Shown here: in pieces, positions 7,057-14,650 of the stretch
Numbering within the stretch: position 1 is the first letter of the stretch
Layout: the number at the start of each line of letters is the position of its first letter
Source: CAYOBW01 sp964402115
Lineage (GTDB): Bacteria > Verrucomicrobiota > Kiritimatiellia > UBA8416 > CAYOBW01
Length of the DNA: 16,042 nt
Assembly (NCBI GenBank): GCA_964402115.1
Contig: CAYOBW010000161.1
Location: 1 to 16,042 of the forward strand
Direction: 5' to 3'
Translations under genes and position numbers: made by a program
Notes under the pieces: model-generated
Seen by the model: only the letters and a program-made list of their open reading frames with translations
The model's database searches: none
Told to the model about the DNA's origin: nothing

Positions 7057-7703
7057 ATGAGCGCTTCTGATGAAAAACCCCGGTTTCTGGATCCGCTTAC
7101 AGAGATCGAGCGTCATGCGAACCGGTTGCCGCACTGGCAGCAGGATCACGCGACTTTCTTTGTGACGTTTCGGCTTGCGGATTCGATTCCGCAAACGAAA
7201 CTCGCGCCGTGGCGCGCCGCGCGCGAGGCGTGGGTACAGCTGCATCCGCGGCCTTGGACACCCGAGCAGGACACCGAGTATCACGAACGGTTTTCGCGCA
7301 AGATCGAGGAGTGGTTGGATACCGGCGAGGGCGAATGCCTGCTGCGAGCCCCGCCCGTTGCGAGAATCGTCGGCGCTGCGCTGAATCACTTCGAGGGTCG
7401 ACGCAGCCGGCAACACGCATGGGTGGTGATGCCCAATCATGTGCATACCCTGTTCTCCCTGCTGGCCACAGAGAAACTGGAGGCGCTGTTGCACAGCTGG
7501 AAGAGCTTCACCGCCCATGCGATCAACGCTGAACTGGCACGCATCGGCAGCGTGTGGGAGGAGGATTACTTCGACCGTATGATTCGCAACGAAAAACACT
7601 TTGGGAGTTGCGTGCGCTACATTCGCAACAATGCCAGCAAGGCACGGGTGACGGCCGGGTGTCATCCCCTCTTTGAAAGAGATGACATCACGGCAAGGAA
7701 TCC
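7057..7703 (+). CDS. REP-associated tyrosine transposase (RAYT, Y1/HUH family), no stop codon of its own
   Basis: About 215 residues from the ATG at 7057 match the IS200-like Y1 transposase fold of RAYTs. The order is RLPHWQQDHATFFVTFRLAD (about residues 23-42), W..HPRPW (near 60-68), the metal-binding HUH pair His128/His130 in VVMPNHVHTL, SWKSFTAHAIN, the VWEEDYFDRMIRNE helix, and the candidate catalytic Tyr188 in RYIRNNASKA. RAYTs cut and join single-stranded REP hairpins. It is flanked by REPIN 3 (ending 10 bases upstream) and REPIN 4 (beginning at 7704), as expected. The usual stop is absent: the frame stays open through REPIN 4 into the downstream glycosidase. Key residues look intact, so activity is possible. 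Its codon use is less GC-rich than the glycosidases. Confidence 0.88.
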
Positions 7704-7768
7704 ACTGGGAGCGGGGGCGTCTCGCCCCCGCATCACACAAGCCGGGGGCGGGACGCCCCCGCTCCCAG
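7704..7768. repeat. REPIN 4, between RAYT and the GH51-like gene
   Basis: The left arm at 7704-7729 carries a TCT loop and the right arm at 7744-7768 carries GGA, so this copy mixes the two variants and has one G-T type mismatch between arms. The centre keeps 14 bases but has a different sequence (GCATCACACAAGCC). It ends two bases before the ATG of the glycosidase at 7771. There is therefore no room for an ordinary ribosome-binding site outside the hairpin. Confidence 0.87.
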
Positions 7769-7770
7769 CC

Positions 7771-10311
7771 ATGGCACGGTGTCTGGCTGGCCTGCTGGGG
7801 CTGGCGGTCGTGGCCAGTGCGCAGACGAACGGCGCCGGCACGCTGGTCACCGTACACGCTGACCGCGTCCTGTTCCGCCTCGCGCCGACCACGATCGGCG
7901 CGAACATGGAGGACCTGCACTACCAGATGGTCGGCGGGTTCGACAGCCAGATGCTGCACGGCGAGTCCTTCTTCGAACACTCGCCCACCGAGCTGGCTCC
8001 GCTCAAGGGACAGCTCGACGGTTTTGCGAATGTCAACGGCCAATGGACAGCGACGAACGGCGAGGTTGCGGTGGTCATCCGTCACGGCGCCGGCACACCG
8101 TGGCTCGAAGGCGGTCTTGCGGGCGGCAGGCCGCCTGTGCTTCAGACCAACGCGCTCGCCAAGGATGCCGGCGCGCGACTGACTTCGCTCGCGCTTGCGC
8201 CTGCCGATACGATTGAGACGCGCGCCGCATTCCGCTTCAGCACACACGACGACCGCGTCGCGAGCCTGATAGCGCACGTCCACCCGAATCAGGCGGACAG
8301 CGGTTGGAACTGGTACGCGGGCTACACGGTCGAGCTCGATCCGCGGTCGAACACCGTCCGCCTGCTCGCCGCGCAACGCGCATCCAGACACGGTGAGCTG
8401 GCGAAATGCGCCCTGGACATGCCGCGCGGCACGTGGTTCTCGGTGGCGCTGCGCGTCACGAACGCGCTGCTGGTCGTGCGGGTGGCTGGACGCGATGTGC
8501 TCACGCATGCGCCGGCGCGGCTGCTGCCGCCCGGCCACTTTGGCATCGTCGCGCGCGGCGGCGTTGGCGTGCGCGAGCTCGCGCTTGTGTCCGCCTCGGG
8601 CAGCACAACGGTCGTGCCGCTCCGGCCGAATCCCCTGCTCGCCGAGCCGGGCGACGCGTTGAGTTTCCGCTGGGCGCGGGTGCAGCGCGGCTCGGCCGAA
8701 GGCGCTTTTGCCTTCGATCCAAACGGCTGGCACGCGGGCTTGCGCAGCCAGCAGATCATCTTCAAACGCGGCGACGGCGAGTTCGGCTGCGACAACGCCG
8801 GCCTCGCGCGCAGCGGCCTCGCCCTGCAGGCCGGCAAACCCTACGAAGGCTTCCTGCGCGTCAAGACGCGCGCGCCGCAGGAGGTTGTCGTCTCGCTGCG
8901 CGCCGACGACGGCCAAACGATCCTCGCGGAAGCAGCGCTGCCAACGAAGGCGGGCGAAACCTTCCAGCGCTTGTCGTTTGCGCTCACGCCGGCCTCCAGT
9001 GCCTCGAAAGGCCGCTTCGCGATTACGCTGCGGAAGCCGGGCGAGGCAACCGTCGGCTACGCGTTCCTGCAGCCGGGCGAGTGGGGGCGCTTCAAAGGGC
9101 TGCCGGTGCGGAAGGACTTGGCGGAGGCGCTGCTGGCGCAAGGCATCGGCGTGCTGCGGTTCAATGGCGGCATGATCGAGGTGCCGGGCTATCGCTGGAA
9201 GAACCTGCGCGGACCGCGCGACGAGCGGCCGCCTTACGACGGGTTTTACGACCGGTACTGCAGCAGCGGCTTCGGTCCGGCGGAGGCGGTCGCATTCGGC
9301 AAGGCCGCGGGGCTGCCGGTGGCGCCAGGCTTGAATCTCGACGAGACCCCGGCAGACGTGGCCGATTTTGTGGCCGCCTGCCGGCCGCCATTCTATCAGC
9401 ACGCGAACGAGAGCGGTTTCAATCGCAAGTACGTGGACACGTTCAAACGCGTCGCGGAAGCCGTTTGGAAGGTGGCGCCGGAGATCACGCTGATCACGAC
9501 CCGCACGGGCGTCAGCTTGCAGGCAAACGACAGCGTGGCGACGGCGCGCAAGAAGCTGGCGCTGCATCTCGAGCTGGCGGAGTTCGCCCGCGCGCATGGC
9601 AAGCCGATCATGTTCGACTGCCATTCCTTCAACGGAGCGGCGGCGGTGCAGGGCATCGCCGCGTTCGCCCGCTGGCTGGAGCGGCTCGCGCCGGATCCGA
9701 AACTCGTCTCGGTCGGCATTCTCGAATTCAACGCGGGCGCGTTCGATTTTCAGCGGGGCCTGAACCATGCGCTGGAGCTGAACGCGGCGCACCGCGCGGG
9801 CGATGTCATCCGCGCCGTCGGCACGCCGAACGTCTCGCAGCCGTGGGGCGTCTATCAATCGGATTGGAAGGCCGTGCTGTGGACGCAGGGCAACATCTAC
9901 TACACCGGCGACCGGGTTTGGTTTCAGGCGGCGTACTATGTGGATCAGATGCTCGCGAAGGCCTGGGCCCCGGATGCAGTCGCCGTGGAGTCCGCGGCCG
10001 GGGCTGAAGCGCTCGATATCTTCGCCGCGAAATCCGCGGACAGCACGAAGCTGGTTCTGCGTGTCGTCAACCCGACCGGCGCGGCGCAGCCGGCACGGTT
10101 CGACCTGCGCGGCGCCACGGCAGCCCGCTCGCCGGCGCGCGTGACCACGCTCGCACACAACGACCCGGCGGATTTCAACACGCTGGCCGAGCCGGAGCGC
10201 ATCAAGCCGGTGACAACCGAGTGGCGGCAGGCCGGCCATTCGACCGCGCGGGACTTCCCGCCCTATTCCTTCACCGTCATCGAACTGTCCCTGGACCCGC
10301 AAACCCCATGA
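7771..10311 (+). CDS. GH51-like secreted alpha-L-arabinofuranosidase
   Basis: This encodes 846 residues from the ATG at 7771, which opens a short signal peptide (MARCLAGLLGLAVVASAQ). The early part has NMEDLHYQMVGG, the start of the catalytic region. A concanavalin-like insert follows at about 140-285 (AAFRFSTHDDRV, WNWYAGYTVELDP), then a CBM4-like beta domain at about 290-430. The barrel has GVLRFNGGMIEVPGYRW (near 460-475), the likely acid/base Glu547 in HANES and the likely nucleophile Glu652 in LEFNAG. The C-terminal beta domain ends YSFTVIEL as in other GH51 enzymes. The family releases terminal L-arabinose from arabinan, arabinoxylan or pectin side chains. The ribosome site, if any, lies within the REPIN, and the start may have been altered by that insertion. 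The stop overlaps the next start (ATGA). Confidence 0.85.
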   Translation: MARCLAGLLGLAVVASAQTNGAGTLVTVHADRVLFRLAPTTIGANMEDLHYQMVGGFDSQMLHGESFFEHSPTELAPLKGQLDGFANVNGQWTATNGEVAVVIRHGAGTPWLEGGLAGGRPPVLQTNALAKDAGARLTSLALAPADTIETRAAFRFSTHDDRVASLIAHVHPNQADSGWNWYAGYTVELDPRSNTVRLLAAQRASRHGELAKCALDMPRGTWFSVALRVTNALLVVRVAGRDVLTHAPARLLPPGHFGIVARGGVGVRELALVSASGSTTVVPLRPNPLLAEPGDALSFRWARVQRGSAEGAFAFDPNGWHAGLRSQQIIFKRGDGEFGCDNAGLARSGLALQAGKPYEGFLRVKTRAPQEVVVSLRADDGQTILAEAALPTKAGETFQRLSFALTPASSASKGRFAITLRKPGEATVGYAFLQPGEWGRFKGLPVRKDLAEALLAQGIGVLRFNGGMIEVPGYRWKNLRGPRDERPPYDGFYDRYCSSGFGPAEAVAFGKAAGLPVAPGLNLDETPADVADFVAACRPPFYQHANESGFNRKYVDTFKRVAEAVWKVAPEITLITTRTGVSLQANDSVATARKKLALHLELAEFARAHGKPIMFDCHSFNGAAAVQGIAAFARWLERLAPDPKLVSVGILEFNAGAFDFQRGLNHALELNAAHRAGDVIRAVGTPNVSQPWGVYQSDWKAVLWTQGNIYYTGDRVWFQAAYYVDQMLAKAWAPDAVAVESAAGAEALDIFAAKSADSTKLVLRVVNPTGAAQPARFDLRGATAARSPARVTTLAHNDPADFNTLAEPERIKPVTTEWRQAGHSTARDFPPYSFTVIELSLDPQTP

Positions 10312-11180
10312 GCACCGCATCCCAACTCACTGTCAGGGCCAAACGCATGAAACACATCGCCTTCCTCTCCTTCTTTCTCGTGCCGTTCCTGGCGCAAGCG
10401 CAAGCCCCGGCGCAGCCTCCCGCCCTCCCCTCCCTGCTGCCCGGCGGCGGAGACCGGTGGGAACTGGCCTGGAGCGACGAGTTCGACTATCCCGACGTGC
10501 GCCTGACCAACGCCTGGGTTTCTCAGAACGGCCCCAGCGGGCACATTCTCTGCAGCCGTTGGCGCGAGAACGCCGTGGTCTCCAACGGCACCCTCCGCCT
10601 GCTCAGCCGGAAGGAGCGGCGCGGCGGGCAGGCGTGGACCGCCGGGAGCATCTGGACCCGGCAGGCCTTCCAGTACGGCTACTTCGAGTGCCGTTACCGG
10701 TACGGCGCCGCGGAGGGGCTCAACAATTCGTTCTGGCTCATGCCGACGACGAAGGCGCCCCCCGGCCGCAAGCACTTCGAGATCGATGTCAACGAGGGCC
10801 ACTATCCCAACAAGGTCAGCAGCAACATCCACAACCATTCCGACCGGACCGTCGTCAACGGCAAGACCACGCATCCCACGTCGTCGCGGAGTTTCACTTT
10901 CGGCGCGCGCCCCGACGTCAGGCCCGAGTCCGCCGTCAAGACCGGCGCAGACAACTTCGCGCGGGATTTTCACGTGCACGGCCTTGCGTGGACGGCGGAG
11001 GAGCTGGTCTTCTACCTCGACGGCAAGGAACTGCGCCGCGAGCAGAACGCGTTCTGTCACGGCCCCGCGCCCGTCTGGCTGAGCCTGGCCGTCATCCCCT
11101 GGGCGGGCCGCATCACCGACGCGATCGACGGCGCGGCCATGGAAGTGGACTATGTGCGGATCTATCGGAGGAAACCATGA
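10308..11180 (+). CDS. GH16-family secreted endo-glycanase
   Basis: This encodes 290 residues from the ATG at 10308, which overlaps the previous stop. An alternative ATG at 10347 has AGGG eight bases upstream and begins directly with the signal peptide (MKHIAFLSFFLVPFLAQA), so either start is possible. The catalytic ExDxxE signature appears as HFEIDVNEGH, giving Glu158, Asp160 and Glu163 counted from 10308. Supporting GH16 features are ELAWSDEFDYP near the N-terminus, FQYGYFECRYR, FHVHGLAWT with FYLDGKEL, and the closing MEVDYVRIYRR. GH16 enzymes cut beta-1,3/1,4 linkages in glucans or galactans such as laminarin, agarose or porphyran. Which one applies here cannot be read from the sequence. 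The gene is in the middle of a three-gene translationally coupled group. Confidence 0.88.
   Translation: MSTASQLTVRAKRMKHIAFLSFFLVPFLAQAQAPAQPPALPSLLPGGGDRWELAWSDEFDYPDVRLTNAWVSQNGPSGHILCSRWRENAVVSNGTLRLLSRKERRGGQAWTAGSIWTRQAFQYGYFECRYRYGAAEGLNNSFWLMPTTKAPPGRKHFEIDVNEGHYPNKVSSNIHNHSDRTVVNGKTTHPTSSRSFTFGARPDVRPESAVKTGADNFARDFHVHGLAWTAEELVFYLDGKELRREQNAFCHGPAPVWLSLAVIPWAGRITDAIDGAAMEVDYVRIYRRKP
11167..11171 (+). promoter_or_regulatory. Strong ribosome-binding site for the GH106 gene
   Basis: GGAGG lies five bases before the ATG at 11177, within the last codons of the GH16 gene. It settles the GH106 start and shows that re-initiation at the ATGA overlap would be efficient. The GH51-like gene has no comparable site. 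Confidence 0.75.
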
Positions 11181-14100
11181 CACACGCACGCAACCACCCT
11201 GTCGTTTCGACCATCCTCAGCAGCGTGTGCGCGACGGTTGCGTTCGCGCAGGCCACAACCCTCGAGCAGGACTTCCGCGACCCGCCGGTCGGCGCGCGCC
11301 CGTACGTGTGGTGGCACTGGCTGGGGCCGAACTTCTCCAAGGCAGGCATTACGAAAGATCTCGAGGCGATGCGGGCGTCGGGCATCGGCGGCGCCACGAT
11401 CTTCAACATCAGTTCCTCGGTCATGGAAAGCCACGCGCCGACGGAGAACAACCCGTGGCCGGACCAGACGTACCGGAGCCCGAAGTACTGGGAGGCGATC
11501 CGGCACGCGGCGGCCGAGGCGCAGCGCCTGGGGCTGGAGGTCGGGCTGCACAACACGGTGGGCTATTCGACTACGGGCGGCCCCTGGATCGACGAGCCGC
11601 GCAGCATGCAACGGCTCACCTGGAGCCGCAGCGAGGTGCCCGGCGGGCAGGCGGTCACGGTGAAGCTGCCGCCTCCGCCGCTGGATGCCGACGAGGGCTG
11701 GGGCAAGACCGGCCGCAAGCTCTCGTGGTTCCGCGACGTGGCGGTGCTGGCCGTGCCGGCGGGCAGGGACCGGATCGCGTTGACGGAGGTGCTCGACCTC
11801 ACCGCGCGGCTGACCGCCGACGGCACGCTGAACTGGACGCCGCCGGCCGGTGCGTGGCTGGTGTACCGCCTGTGTCACGCGTCCACCGGCCGGCCGCCGC
11901 ACCCGGTGCCCGACGACGTGCTGGGCAAGGTGCTCGAGGCTGACAAGATGAGCCTGGAGCAAACGCGCTTCCACTGGCAAACGGTGATCGATCCGCTCAA
12001 GGAGCATCTCGGTCCGCTGCTGGGAACGAGCTTCAGGCATTTCCTGATAGACAGCTACGAGGCCGGCAACCAGAACTGGACGCCGGATTTCCGCGCGGCG
12101 TTCAAGCGGCTGAAAGGCTATGACCCGCTGCCGTGGCTGGTGACCATGGGTGCGCCGGTCCAGAACGGGCGGGGTAAGACGGAGCGCGTCGTCAACAGCG
12201 CCGGGGAGACCGCGCGCTTCGAATGGGATTACAACGATGCGATCGCCCAGCTCTTCTTCGAGCACGGCTGGCAGCCGGCCACGGCGTTGATCCATGCCGC
12301 CGGGGCGACGCTGCAGCACGAACCTTATGGCGGGCCGTTCGACACCGTCGCCGGCGCCGGACTGGCCGACCTGCCGATGGTTGAGTTCTGGACCGGCCGC
12401 GACGTGCACGTGGACCAGAACGTCGTGGGCGGCGGACGCGCCATGGGCCGCCGGGTCATCGGCGCCGAGGCGTTCACGGGCGGGCCGGGCGCGTCGAAAT
12501 GGAACGAGACGCCGGGCCCGCTCAAGCGCTCCGCCGACGGCGCGTTCGCGGGCGGCGTCAACCGGCTGATTCTCCACCACTGGGTGCACCAGCCCTTCGA
12601 CGACCGCTACCGGCCGGGCTTCGGCATGGGCTGGTGGGGCACGCACTTCAACCGCCACCAGACCTGGTTCGAGCCGGGCAAGGAGTTCTTCCGCTACCTC
12701 GGTCGCTGCCAGGCGCTGCTCCAGCGGGGCGAGACGCCGGTTGCGCATGTCAGCGTGGGCGGGGCGCAGGAGGGCGGCGATGCCATTTCCATGCGCACGT
12801 TCCTGGCGGACCTCACCGTGCAGGACGGCGCGGTGGTGGTGGCCGGCGGCCGGCGTTACCGGCTGCTGCACGTGCCGCACAACGGCGCGCTGCTGCCCGA
12901 GGCGGTCGAGCAGGTGGAGAAACTGCTTGCGGCCGGGGCGACAGTCGTGTCGCCCGCTCCGAACCGGTCGCCCAGCCTGGCCGGCTATCCGGCCTGCGAC
13001 GAGCGCGTCAAGGCTGTGGCGGCGCGCGTGTGGGGCGACGGCCGGGAGGCGGTGCGCAAGATCGGCAAGGGCACGCTCTGCGTGCGGGGCGATCTGGCCG
13101 CGGCGCGACGGGAGCTGAGCCTCGCGCCTCCGTTCGAAGTGACGACGCCGCAGGCCGGCAACATCCGCATCCTGCAGCGCGCCGAGGGTCGGGCGCAATG
13201 GTTCTTCGTGGCCAACATCCAGTCGCGCTCCTCCGTCTTCACGGCGGCCTTCGCGGTGGCAGGCCTGCAGCCCGAGTTGTGGGATGCCGAGCTCGGCGCC
13301 ATCGCCCCCGCGCCGGGGTGGCGACTGCGCGGCGGCCGCTGCGAGGTGGATCTGGCGCTCGCCGCGGAAAAGTCGGTGTTCGTCGTTTTCCGGACGCCCG
13401 CCCCCGCGGTCGCGGGCGGCTCCCCGCCCGAATCCCGGAAGCAGCCGGCCGAGACCCTGCCGATCGAGGGCGCCTGGCAGGTCGAGTGCCGACCGGTCAG
13501 CGGCGCCCCCTTCCCCCTGGCGCTGGACGCACTCGCCTCCCTGTCCAGCCAGGCCGATCCCGCGCTGAAGTATTTCTCGGGCACCGCCGTCTACCGGAAG
13601 CGCTTCACCGTGCCGCCCGCGCTCGCCGCGCAGGGCGGGAAGGTGTTCCTCGACCTCGGCCGGGTGTGCGACCTGGCCACCGTGACGCTCAACGGGAAGC
13701 CCCAGGGGGTGTGGTGGCATCCGCCGTTCGCGCGTGACGTGGCGGCGGCGCTCGTGCCGGGAGGCAACACGCTGGAAGTCGCGGTGGCCAACACCTGGCA
13801 CAATCTGCTGGTCGGCGACGAGCAGCACGCGGCCGATTTCGAGTGGGGCGCCGACCGGGGCGGCAACGGACACATGCTGAAGGGCTATCCCGACTGGTTC
13901 GTGCAGAACCAGCCCCGGCCGTCCGCGGGCCGCAAGGGGTTCGTGGTCTGGTACTACCACCGCCCGGACTCCCCCCTGGCGCCCGCGGGGCTGCTCGGCC
14001 CGGTGGCGCTGATTACCGGCGTGGATTCCCTCAGCGCGCTGCGTCCCGCGCAAGCGCCGGCAGCGGCCGACGTTTCCGGCGATTGCGAGGCGGACGTCGT

Positions 14101-14566
14101 GAAGGACGATCTGCTGCGCAGGCTTCTGGCGCGGGCCGAGGACCACTGCGGGCACGCAGGCGGGGGCACGACCACCGCGGCGCTATTCAACGGCACGACG
14201 CGCAACGGCGCGGGCGGCGCGGAAACGGAAGACGACGGCCAGACGTTTCGCGGCTACGGCGAGGGTGACTGGCTGACCCTCCAGCTCAAGCAACCTTGCG
14301 ACATCCGCGAGATCCGCACGTTCGCGGGCCACGCGGATGGCCGGGCCAGCCAGCGCTACGACGTGCTGGCAGCTTACGCCGCCGCGCCCGGCACATTCGT
14401 GAAGGTCGCGTCCGCGCAAAAGACCGCCCCGGGCGGGGCCACGGTGCTGCGGACGCCGGTCAAGGCCGACCGGGTCGTCGCGATCCGGCTGGCGTTCAGG
14501 AACGGTCCGCAGGGCTTCAACGTGTACCGGGAAATCAATGTCACCGGGACCGCCAGCGCACCATGA
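11177..14566 (+). CDS. GH106-family secreted alpha-L-rhamnosidase
   Basis: This encodes 1129 residues from the ATG at 11177. A signal peptide occupies residues 1 to about 25 (SSVCATVAFAQA). The N-terminal catalytic region has GARPYVWWHWLGPNFSKAGI and DLEAMRASGIGGATIF, a GH106 hallmark. The IDSYEAGNQNWTPDF block contains Asp292 and Glu295, and GVNRLILHHWVHQPF with GTHFNRHQTWFEPG follows. Around residues 764-900 is a GH2-type jelly roll (YRKRFTVPP, VTLNGKPQGVWWHPPF, NTLEVAVANTW). About 973-1129 is a discoidin-like carbohydrate-binding part (GDWLTLQLKQPCDIREIRTF). GH106 enzymes remove L-rhamnose from rhamnogalacturonan or from rhamnosides. It is the last gene of the coupled group. Its stop lies in CCATGAACGC, as for the esterase, but the overlapping ATG leads nowhere recognisable. 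Confidence 0.9.
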   Translation: MTHARNHPVVSTILSSVCATVAFAQATTLEQDFRDPPVGARPYVWWHWLGPNFSKAGITKDLEAMRASGIGGATIFNISSSVMESHAPTENNPWPDQTYRSPKYWEAIRHAAAEAQRLGLEVGLHNTVGYSTTGGPWIDEPRSMQRLTWSRSEVPGGQAVTVKLPPPPLDADEGWGKTGRKLSWFRDVAVLAVPAGRDRIALTEVLDLTARLTADGTLNWTPPAGAWLVYRLCHASTGRPPHPVPDDVLGKVLEADKMSLEQTRFHWQTVIDPLKEHLGPLLGTSFRHFLIDSYEAGNQNWTPDFRAAFKRLKGYDPLPWLVTMGAPVQNGRGKTERVVNSAGETARFEWDYNDAIAQLFFEHGWQPATALIHAAGATLQHEPYGGPFDTVAGAGLADLPMVEFWTGRDVHVDQNVVGGGRAMGRRVIGAEAFTGGPGASKWNETPGPLKRSADGAFAGGVNRLILHHWVHQPFDDRYRPGFGMGWWGTHFNRHQTWFEPGKEFFRYLGRCQALLQRGETPVAHVSVGGAQEGGDAISMRTFLADLTVQDGAVVVAGGRRYRLLHVPHNGALLPEAVEQVEKLLAAGATVVSPAPNRSPSLAGYPACDERVKAVAARVWGDGREAVRKIGKGTLCVRGDLAAARRELSLAPPFEVTTPQAGNIRILQRAEGRAQWFFVANIQSRSSVFTAAFAVAGLQPELWDAELGAIAPAPGWRLRGGRCEVDLALAAEKSVFVVFRTPAPAVAGGSPPESRKQPAETLPIEGAWQVECRPVSGAPFPLALDALASLSSQADPALKYFSGTAVYRKRFTVPPALAAQGGKVFLDLGRVCDLATVTLNGKPQGVWWHPPFARDVAAALVPGGNTLEVAVANTWHNLLVGDEQHAADFEWGADRGGNGHMLKGYPDWFVQNQPRPSAGRKGFVVWYYHRPDSPLAPAGLLGPVALITGVDSLSALRPAQAPAAADVSGDCEADVVKDDLLRRLLARAEDHCGHAGGGTTTAALFNGTTRNGAGGAETEDDGQTFRGYGEGDWLTLQLKQPCDIREIRTFAGHADGRASQRYDVLAAYAAAPGTFVKVASAQKTAPGGATVLRTPVKADRVVAIRLAFRNGPQGFNVYREINVTGTASAP

Positions 14567-14650
14567 ACGCGGCGCCCCGGCGGGCGACACACGCGCGCGG
14601 CCATGCAGCGCCGTGCACCGGCGGCAGCCGGGAAGGAGTGTTTCCACAAC
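14567..14650. other. Short gap between convergent genes
   Basis: These 84 bases separate the stop of the GH106 gene from the stop of the minus-strand gene. A small hairpin (CCGGC at 14618-14622 and GCCGG at 14627-14631, loop GGCA) is present without a T-run. It may help end transcription, but the evidence is weak. Confidence 0.3.

Larger units (their letters stand above)
7057..10311 (+). other. Continuous 1084-codon frame joining RAYT, REPIN 4 and the GH51-like gene
   Basis: The RAYT start at 7057 and the glycosidase ATG at 7771 are in the same frame (238 codons apart), with no stop between them. REPIN 4 is translated as LGAGASRPR, a short linker and GGGTPPLP. If read as one protein, the glycosidase signal peptide would be buried at residues 239-256 and export would fail. 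Two separate translation starts are more plausible biologically, but an automatic gene caller would probably report the fusion. Confidence 0.75.

Noticed and set aside
6803..7060. 85-codon frame starting at the esterase stop and overlapping the RAYT start
   Set aside because: It is made almost entirely of translated REP palindromes, and its ATGA overlaps at both ends are best read as coincidence.
4761..7768. CRISPR-like array
   Set aside because: The palindromes occur in inverted pairs at irregular distances, with related rather than unique spacers, and no cas genes are present. They are REPINs.
6994..10320. 1108-codon open frame on the minus strand over RAYT and the GH51-like gene
   Set aside because: It is a shadow of strongly supported plus-strand genes and its translation shows no recognisable motif.
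11162..14155. 997-codon minus-strand open frame opposite the GH106 gene
   Set aside because: Same antisense GC effect. The plus-strand GH106 motifs are decisive.
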